From: Prostheceraeus crozeri
Lineage: Eukaryota > Platyhelminthes > Polycladida > Euryleptidae
Length of the DNA: 64,000 nt
NCBI GenBank assembly: GCA_907163375.1
Contig: CAJQUW010014798.1
Span: 248,001 to 312,000 of the forward strand
Direction: 5' to 3'
How positions within the stretch are numbered: position 1 is the first letter of the stretch; every line of letters begins with the position of its first letter. Both the position numbers and the translations under genes were made by a program. A model generated the notes under the pieces. It did no database searches. It saw only the letters and a program-made list of their open reading frames with translations, and had not been told where the DNA came from. Below are positions 48,662 to 60,084 of the stretch, piece after piece.

Positions 48662-48724
48662 TTTACAGGTTCCGAAATGTTATAAAACCGCAATTAAGAA
48701 TCCCACATGAATGAAATGAGTTAC

Positions 48725-48907
48725 CTTGAGAATTCAATACTGTCTGTCCAGGACCCATTCCACCCTGACGCGGGGCAACAAAGTTCTGCAGTGCATTCAG
48801 TGGATCTGTGGTGAATGTCGTCGTGGGCTGCGGGTTGCCAGCAAGCATCCCTGTGACTAAAGAACCTCCTGCCGCAGCAGCGTTGCCGGCGATCTGAGCT
48901 CGTCGAT
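48725..48907 (-). CDS. MED15: MED15 exon, start of the linker after the KIX domain
   Basis: The acceptor TTTCAG ends at 48908 and the donor GTAACT starts at 48724. It enters with two bases and leaves one G. The peptide reads RRAQIAGNAAAAGGSLVTGM, then TTDPLNALQNFVAPRQGGMG and PGQTVLNSQ. Animal MED15 has, just after KIX, a block that in human reads SVSDPMNALQSLTGG and then GMPPRGPGQSL. The D-P-(L/M)-N-A-L-Q signature is highly specific. Upstream exons encoding the KIX domain, which contacts activators, were searched for by eye to 64000 and not found. Confidence 0.9.
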
Positions 48908-49439
48908 CTGAAAATGGATTAACTGACAAAATTTTCAACTGGTCAATTCTGAAATAACAACTTAACGCTCAACAACGAACTTGATGACAGAATATACAAA
49001 TACAGCTTAATGTGATACAACATCTTTCAAAGTCCTTCCAACAATTCAACAATATATTTATCCATTTATATGTTATATTACCATTACATGAACAGAATTA
49101 GCAGAATACCAGCAGTTGAAAAGAAACGATTTCTAAAGTAAGAAATTGTAGCCAACATTTGATAGAAGATTGACGAACACAATCTTTCAGCGTCTATCAC
49201 AGGTAGCCTGATGAAATTGGTAATTCAAGTAAGTGGATCATATGTAACATTTTATAGAACACGTAATCAAAATCGAATATACAACAGCACATTATGTGTC
49301 CCCTGTGTTCTCTCTATTGGGGGAACTTGGAGAAGACAACCGCCGAAGGTTTTGTTTTGACCATCTATCCCGATCGCATCAAGTGACCTCCGACTGGACA
49401 CCGACACTGATCATCTCGGCACATACGGATAGTCTCCCC
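48908..49439. other. Upstream MED15 intron, nothing recognised
   Basis: AT-rich sequence with no frame, promoter or repeat that I can support. Confidence 0.5.
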
Positions 49440-49701
49440 ATTTGTCTATAATTCGCAAAAACGTACCAAGCGTCACAAAACTTCTGGTGCACGTAGATGA
49501 GGGCATTTTCTATCCACATGAATATGGACGCGTACTTTTTGAATAGGAGACGATGACTTGAAGTGTGATGATGTCTACAGCTTGATCTGATTTCGTCTGT
49601 TCGACGCCTTCTGAGCGCTTGTGATCAACAAATTCATTTCGCGACAACTAGTCAAATGAACGTCCCTTACACTAATACATCTTTAAGAATGTGTGGCTGT
49701 G

Positions 49702-49735
<34 letters not shown>

Positions 49736-49940
49736 AAGCAATGCATGCACGAGGAAAAATAACGCGTCGAACAGACGTAGTCAGATCAAACTGCTGATAT
49801 CACTTTCCTTCAAGTTATCATCTCTAATTCAAAAAGCACTCGTCGGAGGTAGGAAACATCCTCAACGCTACGTGTATCTGAAGTTTCATGACGATTGACT
49901 TATTCTTCGTATTTTAAGCAAATTTAAAAACGTGGGTACT
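49440..49940. repeat. Foldback element family, copy 2, with a (TG)n(AG)n loop
   Basis: The left arm (49440-49622, inverted) and right arm (49761-49940) repeat the arms of copy 1 at 46790-47245: GTCGAACAGACG, then TTCAAGT(C/T)ATC and ATTCAAAAAG. The spacer carries an uninterrupted (TG)n followed by (AG)n at about 49697-49734. Copy 2 has a more complete left arm than copy 1, so the family consists of two long inverted arms with a variable centre. Confidence 0.75.
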
Positions 49941-52126
49941 GGGGATATGTAACCAATAAGTACAACTTGGGCTTTCTGAAGCATACAACAGCCACACAAA
50001 CTCACCCAACCGTCGCCCAACTTTCCGTCCCCCCCTGCCGATCTCCCAAACTATTGCACCAATTTTTCCAAACCACGCATCAATCGAATAGGCATTGAAA
50101 GGGGATTCAGAAAAACAGCATCAGTCTTAATTCTAAAGTCCTCCCTGAGTTGAGGTGAAGGTCAAAACCAACGATTCTCAACAAATTTCCATTAGATCAC
50201 TATTTGAAATGGAAAATGACAAGAAAAACCAATAAGCCGCACAATTGAAAGATCTGGTTAAGATGGATTATATAATGATTATTGGTCGTTATGAGATTAC
50301 ATCATTGTATTAGATGAGGTCAAAGGTCAAATAATTCAAACTTTTAGTTCAGCCCAAATATCACTAAAATCGCACATTTTAGTATTTAGTTTCTGGAGAT
50401 GAAGAAACAACCCAAGTCGGTGACTTATATCGAGACATTGAAGATAAAAGCAATAAGATTCTGAAAAACTTCAATAATTGCTGATCAGATGCAGAACTAA
50501 GTACAAAAATGATGAATTATCACATTTGAAAGTTGAATTTCAAACATGCATACATAATAAGCAGATAATTTCAAATTCAAAAATTTTGCATTCGTGAATA
50601 TCTCTATATTAATACCAAGAATCCTTTTATATATTATAGGAAGAGTTCCTTATGTAATGTCAACTTATTTCATCAAGAATTGATGCCGCAATATACATTG
50701 GAAGTGAATGCATACCGAAATAAGCCAAAATATTCCAAACATTCAAATTTTGAAATAGCTCTCACACCAGAAGTATTGTGCCAAATTTATCATCCTACAG
50801 TCAAAAGTTGCATAAAGCGCAAGAAAGTAAGCTACAAGAAATCTGGTGGCCATAACTTGCTTGGTATCAAAGATATTCATAAATTTCGAAATACGCCCCC
50901 CCTGAGGCGAGGATTAATACATTCTAAGAACTAATGTTGCAATTCTTCTCTTTACCTTAATCTGTTACAACTAGATGCAAGACGTTACGATAACTGCAAA
51001 GTTTTGATAACTGGTAATGAATAGAATGAACATATTAATTCATAATTAGTCTGATTAGTAGTTAGTTTAATAATTCATTTATCCAGTAGATTCCTATTTA
51101 GTCCATTAGACAGCGTAAGGTCGTCTAATTGTACGATTGATGATCAAGTTTTCGTAGGACCATGTCCATTTCTTTCGCAGAGAGTTCATTTTTGTCATTA
51201 TTTTTGCAATTGACCCAACCACTGGTCCCACTATCGCAACCCTAGGGCGTAGGTTCCATTTGTCAAAGAAAATAATGATACTTCTTCGGCAGTATAACTG
51301 CACAATTAACGCCTTCATCATAGGAAGAATAATTGATGTTAATATTCGATAGAGGTACCTGAAGAATAAGTAACGCAGCGCTGTTTACATACGCTGTTTA
51401 GTTCAAATTATATGGTTTTTCTATTTTGGGGATTTAGTTTCCTTTAATTGGAATTTGCATTTTCCGCCACCATCTACAGGTTATTCTTCTACAGATGTAT
51501 ATTTCTTGAGTTTGTATAGATGTATAACTACGCGAAACATATCTTTTAATGTAATTGCCACGCTCGTTGACGCTCGTTCACGACATGTTTCACGCCTACA
51601 TTGATGGATTTCTGTAACCCTGAACTTGAAGGTTACAATAACTTATAATGATGCTGATAACTGATGATGTCTGAAGAGGAAGCCAAAAAATAAAAAATCC
51701 TCGAATTTCTTCCATTCGCTTCTACACCTCATATTTAAAAAATGAATGAGGCCTTGCAAATGGATGTAATAAATTCAATAACTTAAATAAACAATCATTT
51801 CAAGTATCGATTCCGCATTCAGCGCATATGACGCTTGCTCTATTGTAAAGTATATTTTATGCTCGTGTTATTCATTCCAAACATAACGAATTTTGTCTCA
51901 CCCGGATGTTCATTTTTATTTTATTTTCTCTTTCTCTCATTGCCTGTGGTTGCGCTATTCATTTGTCTTTTGTTCTATAAGTTCGTATTTCATGATGTTA
52001 TTCTTATTGAAGCATACACAGCAACGGCTCCTTGTCAATTGTCATGTAGAATTGCAAACGACGGAACGTCAACTAAATAGTATGGAGTTATTAAGAAGAG
52101 TGTAAATGGTAAGGAATCCAAGGTTA
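49941..52126. other. No gene recognised
   Basis: AT-rich DNA between the foldback copy and the nested transposon cluster. An 84-codon plus-strand frame at 50680-50934 and a 71-codon minus-strand frame at 51106-51321 match nothing I know. No KIX-coding exon is seen. Confidence 0.5.
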
Positions 52127-52472
52127 CAGGGGGAGTCAAATTAAATGGCCCTATTTTTAAAGTGTTGTAGATCAGGGAAAATCCAACCAATTTTTAAATT
52201 AATTGTATCATTTCAAACCCCAGAAAGCCCCAGAGTCTCAGCAGCAACTCTATGGTTGTCAAAACTACATAGATATGTTAACTTTGACGATATCCAACGG
52301 TTTTGAATTTGAAAAGTTTTCCTAATTTTACATATTTGTACATGATGTATGCAATAGTTTGAACAGTTGATCTGTGAATTTATGCTAAGATGAAGCTGTC
52401 TGTGTCTGCAAAAGATTTCCTGTGGCTCAATTGAGGTGCTAAATGGCCTTCATGGCAGCTGGAGTGGATATA

Positions 52473-53883
52473 TAGTCTCTTGCAAAAGTTTAAGAACACT
52501 CATCTTTTCTGATCTTTTTATGTATCTCAACGTATATATTGCAGAATCTTTCAAAGGGGGTTTCTCATATAGCATTGTTATTGGAGACGTTTCACAATAG
52601 ATATTTTTAGAGAGAAATCGTTTACTATTAACATCGTGGGAAGCCCAGAGTCTATTTTTAGTAACATTATCCGCACATACTAATGCAGTGGAAAGACTCG
52701 TTCATTCGAAAGATAATCTGCACGATGGGTCGAAGAAAATCCGTTCTGCCTACAGTGAGAGCTCAACCAGCAATATTAGCAGAAACTGGTATGAGTCAAC
52801 GTCAAATAGCAGCACAGCTGGGAATTTCTCTATGTTCAGTAAACTTGGCGATTCGGAAATCTGCGACTGACTCATGTAATGATTCTCCCCGAATTGGTTG
52901 TCCAGAAGCTCTAACAAGGAGGGATGAACGGATACTGAAGAGAATGGTAATGAAGAAACCTTCAATGTCGCTGCGAGAAATCAAAGCTGAGCTGCATTTA
53001 GCTGGAATCAAAGCCTCTTCATCTACTCTTTCCAGAAGACCCTGCAATAATCTTGGTCTTAAAGAGTTGCAGACCTGCGAAAAAGCCAAAGCTCACTCCG
53101 AAAATGGCGAAAGCTGGCTTAGAGTTTTCTCGGCGCTATCTTCACTACACAACAGAAGATTGGGAAAAAGTCTTATGGACAGATGAGTCAACATTCGAAC
53201 AATTTGGTAGTCGCATCAAGCATGTCCGAAGACGTCCGAAGACAAGAAGGCACCATCCACGTTATGTGATCCAGACTATGAAGCATCCTTTGAAGCAGAT
53301 GGTCTGGGGCTCAATGTCTGCAAAAGGTCGCGCCGGCATATTTTTCCTTCCTACAGGAATGACAATGAACGGCAAAATGTACCTCAACGTTCTAAAAGAC
53401 AAACTTCGTTTACATATGGATATCCATAATACAGAAACACTGATGCATGATAGCGCTCCATGTCACCGCGCCAAAATCGTATCTGATTGGTTGCGCTCAA
53501 ATTCCGTCAATGTCCTCAAATAACCTGGAAAGTCTCCGGACTGTAATCCCATCGAGAATTTATGGTCTGTGATGAAGGACCATGTGGCAGCTATGCGACC
53601 GAAGAGTGTAATTGACTTGAGAAATTGCATCAAGGCAGTTTGGACAACGAAATTATCAGCAGAATACTGTGCGGAGTTAGTTAAGTCAATGCCTCGTCGT
53701 CTGGCAGCCATCATTGAAAGTAAAGGTTATTGGACCCGCTATTAGTTTTTGAAGCAGTTTTATACATTTTGTATTATTTCATTTCATGCATTCTAAAATT
53801 TGTATGAATATTATTAATAAGATGGAACTGAAATGAAAATTAGCGTTTTTTTGCAAATATTCTTAAATTTTTGCAAGAGACTG
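52473..53883 (+). mobile_element. Tc1-type transposon nested in the mariner element
   Basis: The ends (T/C)AGTCTCTTGCAAAA and its inverted copy continue through (G/A)TTTAAGAA, flanked by TA at 52471-52472 and 53884-53885. At 1411 bp it has the usual Tc1 length. One transposase frame fills the middle (52725-53745). Because its target duplication lies inside the outer element, it inserted after that element did. Confidence 0.9.
52725..53745 (+). pseudogene. Tc1 transposase, broken by one frameshift and one stop
   Basis: From MGRRKSVLPTVRAQPAIL the N-terminal helix-turn-helix (GMSQRQIAAQLGISLCSVNL) is intact. A frameshift near 53045-53055 moves the frame from 52725 to the next one (LKSCRPAKKPKLTPKMAKA). 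A TAA at 53521-53523 interrupts the motif before PGKSPDCNPIENLW, and the frame then runs open to TAG at 53743-53745 after GYWTRY. The catalytic triad is all present: Asp in WTDEST (53182), Asp in MHDSAPCH (53449) and Glu in NPIENLW (53554). The last two are separated by 34 residues, the DD34E spacing of Tc1. The copy is therefore recently dead rather than ancient. Confidence 0.88.
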
Positions 53884-53932
53884 TAAAGTAGCCAAATACT
53901 CAAAAGAAATTTAGCACTCTGAAATTAGTGCA

Positions 53933-54902
53933 ATGAGTTTTAACTCAAACAAAGAGGTTGTTTTGCGAGCTCTAAAAAGTATTCGCACATCAGGAGTGGC
54001 TGAACGAAGTCACTACCAGTCTGGTAGACTGCGTACTGCAAGGTCCAACGAAATGGCTGAAAAAGTGGTGGCCGCAGTGAAAGACAAGAAAGGACAGTCT
54101 ACTCGGTCACTAGTGGCATCAGTCTCTGGCACCTCTCAATCATCCGTGTGCAGGACTGAGGACTCATCATAACCGAAAGACAAGTCGTCTTACCGAGCGA
54201 CATCATGTGACTCGCGTGCGATTTGAAAGACATTTGCTTCATCACTTCGGACGCAACCACCTTCACTCAAGTGGAGAGCGTTTGACTCGAGTTGTAAATA
54301 CTGACTTTTCCAAGCCGTACCGAGTAACCAGCCCTCCAAACACAAAGAAGGAGATGATTATTAGGTCTTCATCTCGTGGAGATGCGGAAGCGGCTGGCGC
54401 CTTAGTTGGAGTTCAAAGTTTTCGCGAGGCGTTATGCTGTGGGGAGCAGTTTCATGGAATAGTTTGATACCAGTGAACGGACCTATCTTTGTAGAAGAGT
54501 GGTTGGAGCAGCGCTTTTACTTCCGAAGTGGCGAACACAGAACAATGACTGGACATCGATACGCAATTCTTCTGCGTGAAGTAATCTGTCCAGCGTTAGC
54601 GCGCCGGTATACCCGTGAAAATTGCATTTTACAAGATGATGGTGCCTCAATCCACCGAACAAGGGAAGTACTCGAGGAAGTTGATCGACTATTTGGTGAT
54701 CGAATTCCCGTCGACATTCAGTCCGCGAAGTTTGATGACTGCTGGCCTATTGAAAATGTTTGGGGAATCATCAAAGAGCGGGGGTTTGTCTCACCGAGAA
54801 TTTGATGATTTCACGTAATTGAAAGCAGAAATCCAAAGCATTTGGCGAAAGCATCCAGAAAAGATGCAGAAAAATTGTAGCGAGGAGTGGAGGTCGTATT
54901 AA
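53933..54902 (+). pseudogene. Mariner-like transposase of the outer element, broken
   Basis: From MSFNSNKEVVLRALKSIRTS the N-terminal half includes STRSLVASVSGTSQSSVCR, a helix-turn-helix. Frameshifts near 54150 and 54400 and one near 54790 split the rest: RLTERHHVTRVRFERHLLHH, then VVNTDFSKPYRVT, then MLWGAVSWNSLIPVNGPIFV, then ILQDDGASIHR and WPIENVWGIIKERG, ending EEWRSY. TDF, QDDGA and WPIEN carry the three acidic catalytic positions. The last two lie 37 or 38 residues apart depending on which Asp is catalytic, so it is not the DD34E type. It belongs to the VNTDFS/QDDGASIHR group of Tc1/mariner transposases. Confidence 0.8.
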
Positions 54903-55149
54903 TCGTGATGACTTGATTTAACTTCTTGATCGTAAACGCTTGATTTACTTTCTTTGACTCAACATGCCCCTATTTTTATAATTTGATGTAAATAGTACTT
55001 TTTTTGTCGCGTTCACTTTTTAACAGATGATGGTATAATACACTAAAATAGATTTTTGAGCCGTAAATTTGATTTTCAATAGTGATTCTCTATCATTAGA
55101 TATCTATGAGGTCAACATTTCTATGAACTTCTAATAGTTGCTAAAATGC

Positions 55150-58100
55150 TGTTCACGCTCATCATCACTGCCTGACGCCGTAGCGAACGGTCGCATCATC
55201 TGCTCCTTCGTTCAGGCAACTACGTACTTCGCTTTCTACACGTACAGCTAGTTCACCTTGCCACATGATTTTTATACCTGCGAACTTCTTAGATATTCTG
55301 CTTCTCTACTGCTCTATCGCCTGAGCCTTCGTCGTATTTCAAGGCCGATCTGGACTTTTTAGCTGATCGACTTTCATTAATCGTCACCATCGCCCATTAC
55401 TTCTCTTTGTCCTGTCTGCCTGTTTTCAACCTCTGAGTCATGGCCAACACGCTGATTTCGTCATTCTCGCTGCTAATACTTTAGACATGTACGTCTCTAT
55501 CCTATTGCGAACATATTCTACAGTCCGCTGACAGTGACCTTCGCTAATTCATGAATCAGGCCATCCCTTCGCCTCATCTGATGCTTTCACATTATGACGT
55601 GTATTGGAGCCACAGATCTAATAGTAATAATAATATTAGATCTGTGATTGGAGCTGACTGCTGCCTTGGCTCTCTCCCACTGCGATACTCGCGTGAAGAA
55701 CTCCTTCGCCTACGCTCGCCCTCTCTTCCCTTGGGAAGGAAAGTGCTCCGGCGTTTATTCTTTCACCGCCTACTATCTAAGCCTGGGCGAGAGCGAACTC
55801 CCCAACTCCCCTTTCTCCGAAAAGACCACCTCACTGGCAATGATCCTGACGATTCTCCTTCTGTTTCGACGGATCAACTACGTCACTCATTAACTTCCCA
55901 TTCACGGCCTCTGACTGCTAATGTTCCTCTCTCACTGACAAAGATGCTAATTACAGCTGCGGAATTCCAGTCAGGATTTCCCGACGCTCAACTCTAATTG
56001 TGAAGCGTGGCCATGACCGTAACCATCGTCAACGACATCTCCGTACTCTACCTCGTGTGGACCGTCACCATCTTCACATCGGCTCTTCTGAGAATGTTAA
56101 CCTACTCAACTTCGGCTCCTTAAATGTTAGATCTCTCCTCCACAAAGATGATGACATTGTGGAAATCTTACGTGATCGACCTTTCATTTCCATGTTCCTT
56201 GAGGAGACGTGGCATGACGGAGACTCCGTTTGCATCAGGAGACTCCGTCAACTTGGTTACAATGTTGCCGATCGACCTCGTCATCGTGGATCGACGAATA
56301 CCATGTCTACCAATCACGGTGGAGTAGCTGTCGTCTCTGTGCCCTTTGTCCATCATAAGATCATCCAAATTGATTTGGAAATAAAAACGTTGGAGTTTAT
56401 CTGTGTTCGGCTGTCATGCGGCAGCTTCAGCGCTGTTGTTTTGCTGATTTATCGTACAGGTCCGATTTCGTCGTCTTTCTTCAACGAGTTATCACGCATC
56501 ATCTGTTCCCTAGCAACCTTCTCCGATCCATTTATTCTCGTGGAACGACATGATAATCCTCATACTCGTGAATTTTTTGACCTCATGTCTTCTCATGGAT
56601 TATTTTCGCGAATCAATTGTCCTACTCATAACTTGGATGGATCCTTGGACGTTCTCTTCACTCAAAACGACTGCTTGCCACTTAAAGTTGAAGTCACAGA
56701 AGTCGGCCTCTCCGACCATTCCCTCATTTCCTGGTCATATCCCGACTGTCGTCCTCCACCGCGTTATACGAGCATTACCTATCGACCTTGGTGCCGTCTC
56801 AACAAAAAATTACTCTATGAGACCCTAGCTACCTCGTCCTTGTCTGATCAATCCCAATGGCAGGGCCTTGATGTGAACGAACTAACTTCTCTATATGACT
56901 ACACTCTGACTGCAGCAATTGATCAACAGATACCCTTACGCACTGCAAGAATTCGGCAACGTCCATCTGATCCATGGTACGATACTGAGTGTCGAGACGC
57001 CAAACGCCAGGTTCGTCAACTTGAACGCTCCCTACGAAGACCTCACAGTACTGACTCCTCATCCGATCCTCAACATTATTCTAATCTTGAAGCTTTTAAA
57101 GCTGCTGTGAGATATTATCGCTCCTTGTTGAAAGAAAAACGTGAATCCTTCTGGTACTCAAAAGTTACATCTGAAGGTTTATAACGTTCTTTCAAGTCCT
57201 TAATGGGTCGAAGTTGCCTACCTCATCCTTTTTTCCTCGGTGCTAAAGATATTCATGAGACATTCACTCAGAAGATACAAGGGATACAAGATGCTACGAC
57301 TGATTTCTCTCCTCCGCACTTCTCTCACAGTGTATCCAATTCAAGTTTTGAGTGTTTTCAAACAATTACAGATGAAGACATCCTAAATGCTGTACATAAC
57401 TTACCCAACAAATCATCAGCTAGTGATGTAATTCCTACGACTCTTTTGAAAGAACTCATTCCATCTCTGCTGCCTTTTCTGAGCCATCTGTTCAATACGT
57501 CGTTGTCTTCAGGTATTTTCCCGCCCCGTTGGAAGCGAATTTTGATTACCCCTGTGGTTAAGAAGGGCTGCAGTGATCCGAATGCCGCGACATCTTACCG
57601 TCCTATCTCTAACCTTACTGTCGTCTCCAAACTTTTTGAGCGCCTGGTATCCGCGCAACTTCGTTCATACCTGCATGCAAACAACTTAATTCCTGCGACT
57701 CAGTCTGTATATCGACCGCATCACTCGTGTGAGACTGCCATTCTTCGTATAACCTCCAACGTTCTTCTTGCTGCAGACAACGGTAGCTTAAGTCTCCTTA
57801 CCCTCCTTGTTCTGTCAGCCGCATTTGACACGATCGATCATCACATCCTTCTGGCCCGTTTAGAATCAAATTTTGGCTTTAGTGGTACTGCCTTGCTGTG
57901 GATTGAATCACTCATACGTGGACGATCAAGTCGTGTAGCTTTTAATTCTACACTATCTGATTTCAGTCCTGTGATAGCTGGTGTTCCACAGGGCTCCGTG
58001 ATTTGACCGCTACTGTTTGTTCTCTATACATCCGAACTCTCCAGAATCATACCACAGTTTGACCTGTCCCTACAAATGTATGCCGACGATGTACAGGTGC

Positions 58101-59045
58101 ATGGTCACTGTCATCTTGACGAATCAAGTGACTTGGTCTCTCGCATGGTTAAGTGTGTAGATCAGGTTATTGCGTGGTGCTCATCGAATCGTCTACTATT
58201 AAATGCAAGCAAATGCGAGATAATGTGTTCATCTTCCCGTCGTGCTTCATCCCTTCCTAATGACTCCATTCGTGTTGGAAATCATATGGTGAAACCATCT
58301 TCGTCTGTTCGCTGTCTTGGTGTTATCATAGACTCGGAGGTCTCTTTTCGTGCTCATGTGACTCATGTTGCATCCTTGTGTTTTGGTGTCTTGCGACAGA
58401 TACGTTCCATCGGCCGCTCTCTGTCTCGTCCTCTCCTTATCAAACTAATAGAATCACTGGTCTTGCCTCTCCTCGACTTTTGTAAATCTATCCTGTATTC
58501 CACGTAAACTCTCTAACAAGTTTCAATCCGTGTTACATGCTAGTGCACGTTTGATTTTTGGAACTTCACGCTTTTCATCTGTAAGTCCTCTACTTCGAGA
58601 TCTGGGTTGGCTTCCTGCGGACATCCGTCCGCTTTATAGGCTGGCTACGTTGACCCATGCATGTTTTCATGGAAAAGCTCCTTCTTACCTGGCCCACGAC
58701 TTCAAATACACTTCTTCAAGACGCCCTGGTCTTCGATCCTCAACAACACTATCACTAATTGTTCCTCGGGTAAAGTGCCCAACTATCGGTGGGACGTTCA
58801 TTTTGTGTGCAAGCCTCTCGTACATGGAACTCATTACCACAGCATATAACGAAAATTTATGAACCGCATATTTTTAAGAAATCAATTAAGCAGCATTTCT
58901 TGAAATCATGTTATACGTAATTTTTGTACTAAATGCTTTTACTTACATACTTTTATTATTATTATTTTGATGAAATTTTGTACAGTGGCCTTGAGACGTG
59001 TAAACATGTGAAATGTCACTCAAATATAATTCGTTCCTGACTGAC
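55150..59045 (+). mobile_element. CR1/L2-type LINE inserted in the mariner 3' inverted repeat
   Basis: The insertion interrupts the mariner inverted repeat between a block ending GTTGCTAAAATGCTG and a block starting CTCTGGGG. The 5' part (55551-55997) is a GC-richer open frame of about 148 codons in the place of ORF1, without a recognised domain. ORF2 follows from about 56000. The 3' end finishes near 59045 after a short TGACTGACT stretch, like the terminal microsatellite of L2/CR1 elements. At nearly 3.9 kb it looks close to full length rather than strongly 5'-truncated. Confidence 0.85.
56000..58861 (+). pseudogene. LINE ORF2: endonuclease plus reverse transcriptase, broken
   Basis: An apurinic-type endonuclease comes first: LNFGSLNVRSLLHK, FLEETWHDGD and GLSDHSLISW are kept, but the usual GDFN block reads VERHDN. 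Reverse transcriptase follows: NLPNKSSASDVIPTTLLKE, YRPISNLTVVSKLFERLV, LVLSAAFDTIDHHILL, AGVPQGSVI and QMYADDVQVHG. In the first palm motif the usual catalytic Asp (LLDLSAAFD) is Val, while YADD is intact. Stops in the same frame lie at 57182-57184, 58004-58006 and 58505-58507, and the C-terminal part (FQSVLHASARLIFGTSRF, DLGWLPADIRPLYRL) is in another frame from about 58530. It is therefore inactive. The motif order and wording match the CR1/L2 group. Confidence 0.88.
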
Positions 59046-59145
59046 TCTGGGGTTTAAAATCGTACATCTTATTTAAAAATTGGTTGGATTTTCACTGATC
59101 TAGAACACTTTAAAAATAGGGCCATTTAATTTGACTCACCCTGTA

Positions 59146-60084
59146 CTTGCCGCAAAATAGCAGCTTTCATGCTTTCAACATAAGATTTCTCTAATTCAGT
59201 TTTCTAATTTCACTTTCAACAGAATCAAATAATTAACATGTCGCAAATGTGCAAATCGGATATAACTGTAAATAAACTCACATACATGTGTTTGGCTTTC
59301 TCACTGTTGACAACAATTTACACATACATTTTCCACCAAAATCCTTTCTAACTTAAGCAAACGTAACTCGCTAGATTATGAGAGTAGTGTAAATAATCCA
59401 ACTAATTCAGAACAAATTTTTTGTGTTTCAAGTTTACTGTTAGGAAACGTGACAGTCAATTATTCAGAAATTAATTATTTATCATTGTGTCCCACACAGT
59501 GATGCATACTCCATTAGATTTTAATTGAGGTTGGCCCCGAAATAAGTTATATAATGTTGATGACCTGACTAGATCATCAAGATCTATTCAGGTCATCATT
59601 AAGATGCTATTGGTACTATGTAACCCAATACTACCTGTTCCATAGCCCTTCACCCTTTTGTATTCAGTATTACGTTATTATGACATAGACGTCGTGTGAA
59701 TTTTACATTTTATACTAGACCATATTTCCCTCCTTTTTACCTAAAGATAGTTAACGGATGTTAAATGAAATTAATTGTAAGAAATAGGAAAAAGAAAATA
59801 AAACCACCATCATTCTATATTGGCTCTTTCCAACTACATTCAAATAATGAAAAATAGCCAAGAAAATATATTCAAAACTATGTAATATTGATTGAATTTA
59901 GCACCGGGCACTTGCTGTGTTGTCAATCACGTTGCGTGAACACACTGAAAATCTGAATATAATGTATAATAGTTTTAATTAGTAAATTGCTGTATGTACA
60001 TCATTATGAAACTTCATACATGTACTTATGCTTGAAAACAGAATATGCTCTATGCTAAAAATTGAAGATAAAAAATTAATATTT
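59146..60084. other. No gene recognised
   Basis: AT-rich DNA. Near 59560-59600 there is a cluster of short palindromes built on GATGACCTGA and AGATCATC, of no clear role. Confidence 0.5.

Larger units (their letters stand above)
37438..48724 (-). other. MED15 intron, 11.3 kb, with hAT, Penelope, LINE and foldback remnants
   Basis: Named elements are listed separately. Stretches with nothing recognised are 39496-41297, 42726-43952, 44344-45229, 45376-46789 and 47700-48296. They are AT-rich. An (AAAG)n run lies near 41947-41965. Confidence 0.6.
52127..59143 (+). mobile_element. Mariner-like transposon containing two younger insertions
   Basis: The 5' end CAGGGGGAGTCAAATTAAAT and the 3' end (inverted: CAGGGTGAGTCAAATTAAAT) are flanked by TA at 52125-52126 and 59144-59145. 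The inverted repeats agree almost fully for about 77 bp. They continue more weakly for about 170 bp in total, with the 3' one split by the LINE at the point CTCTGGGG. The element's own transposase is at 53933-54902. A Tc1-type element sits at 52473-53883 in its 5' part and a LINE at about 55150-59045 inside its 3' inverted repeat. Without these the transposon would be about 1.7 kb, normal for the superfamily. Confidence 0.88.
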
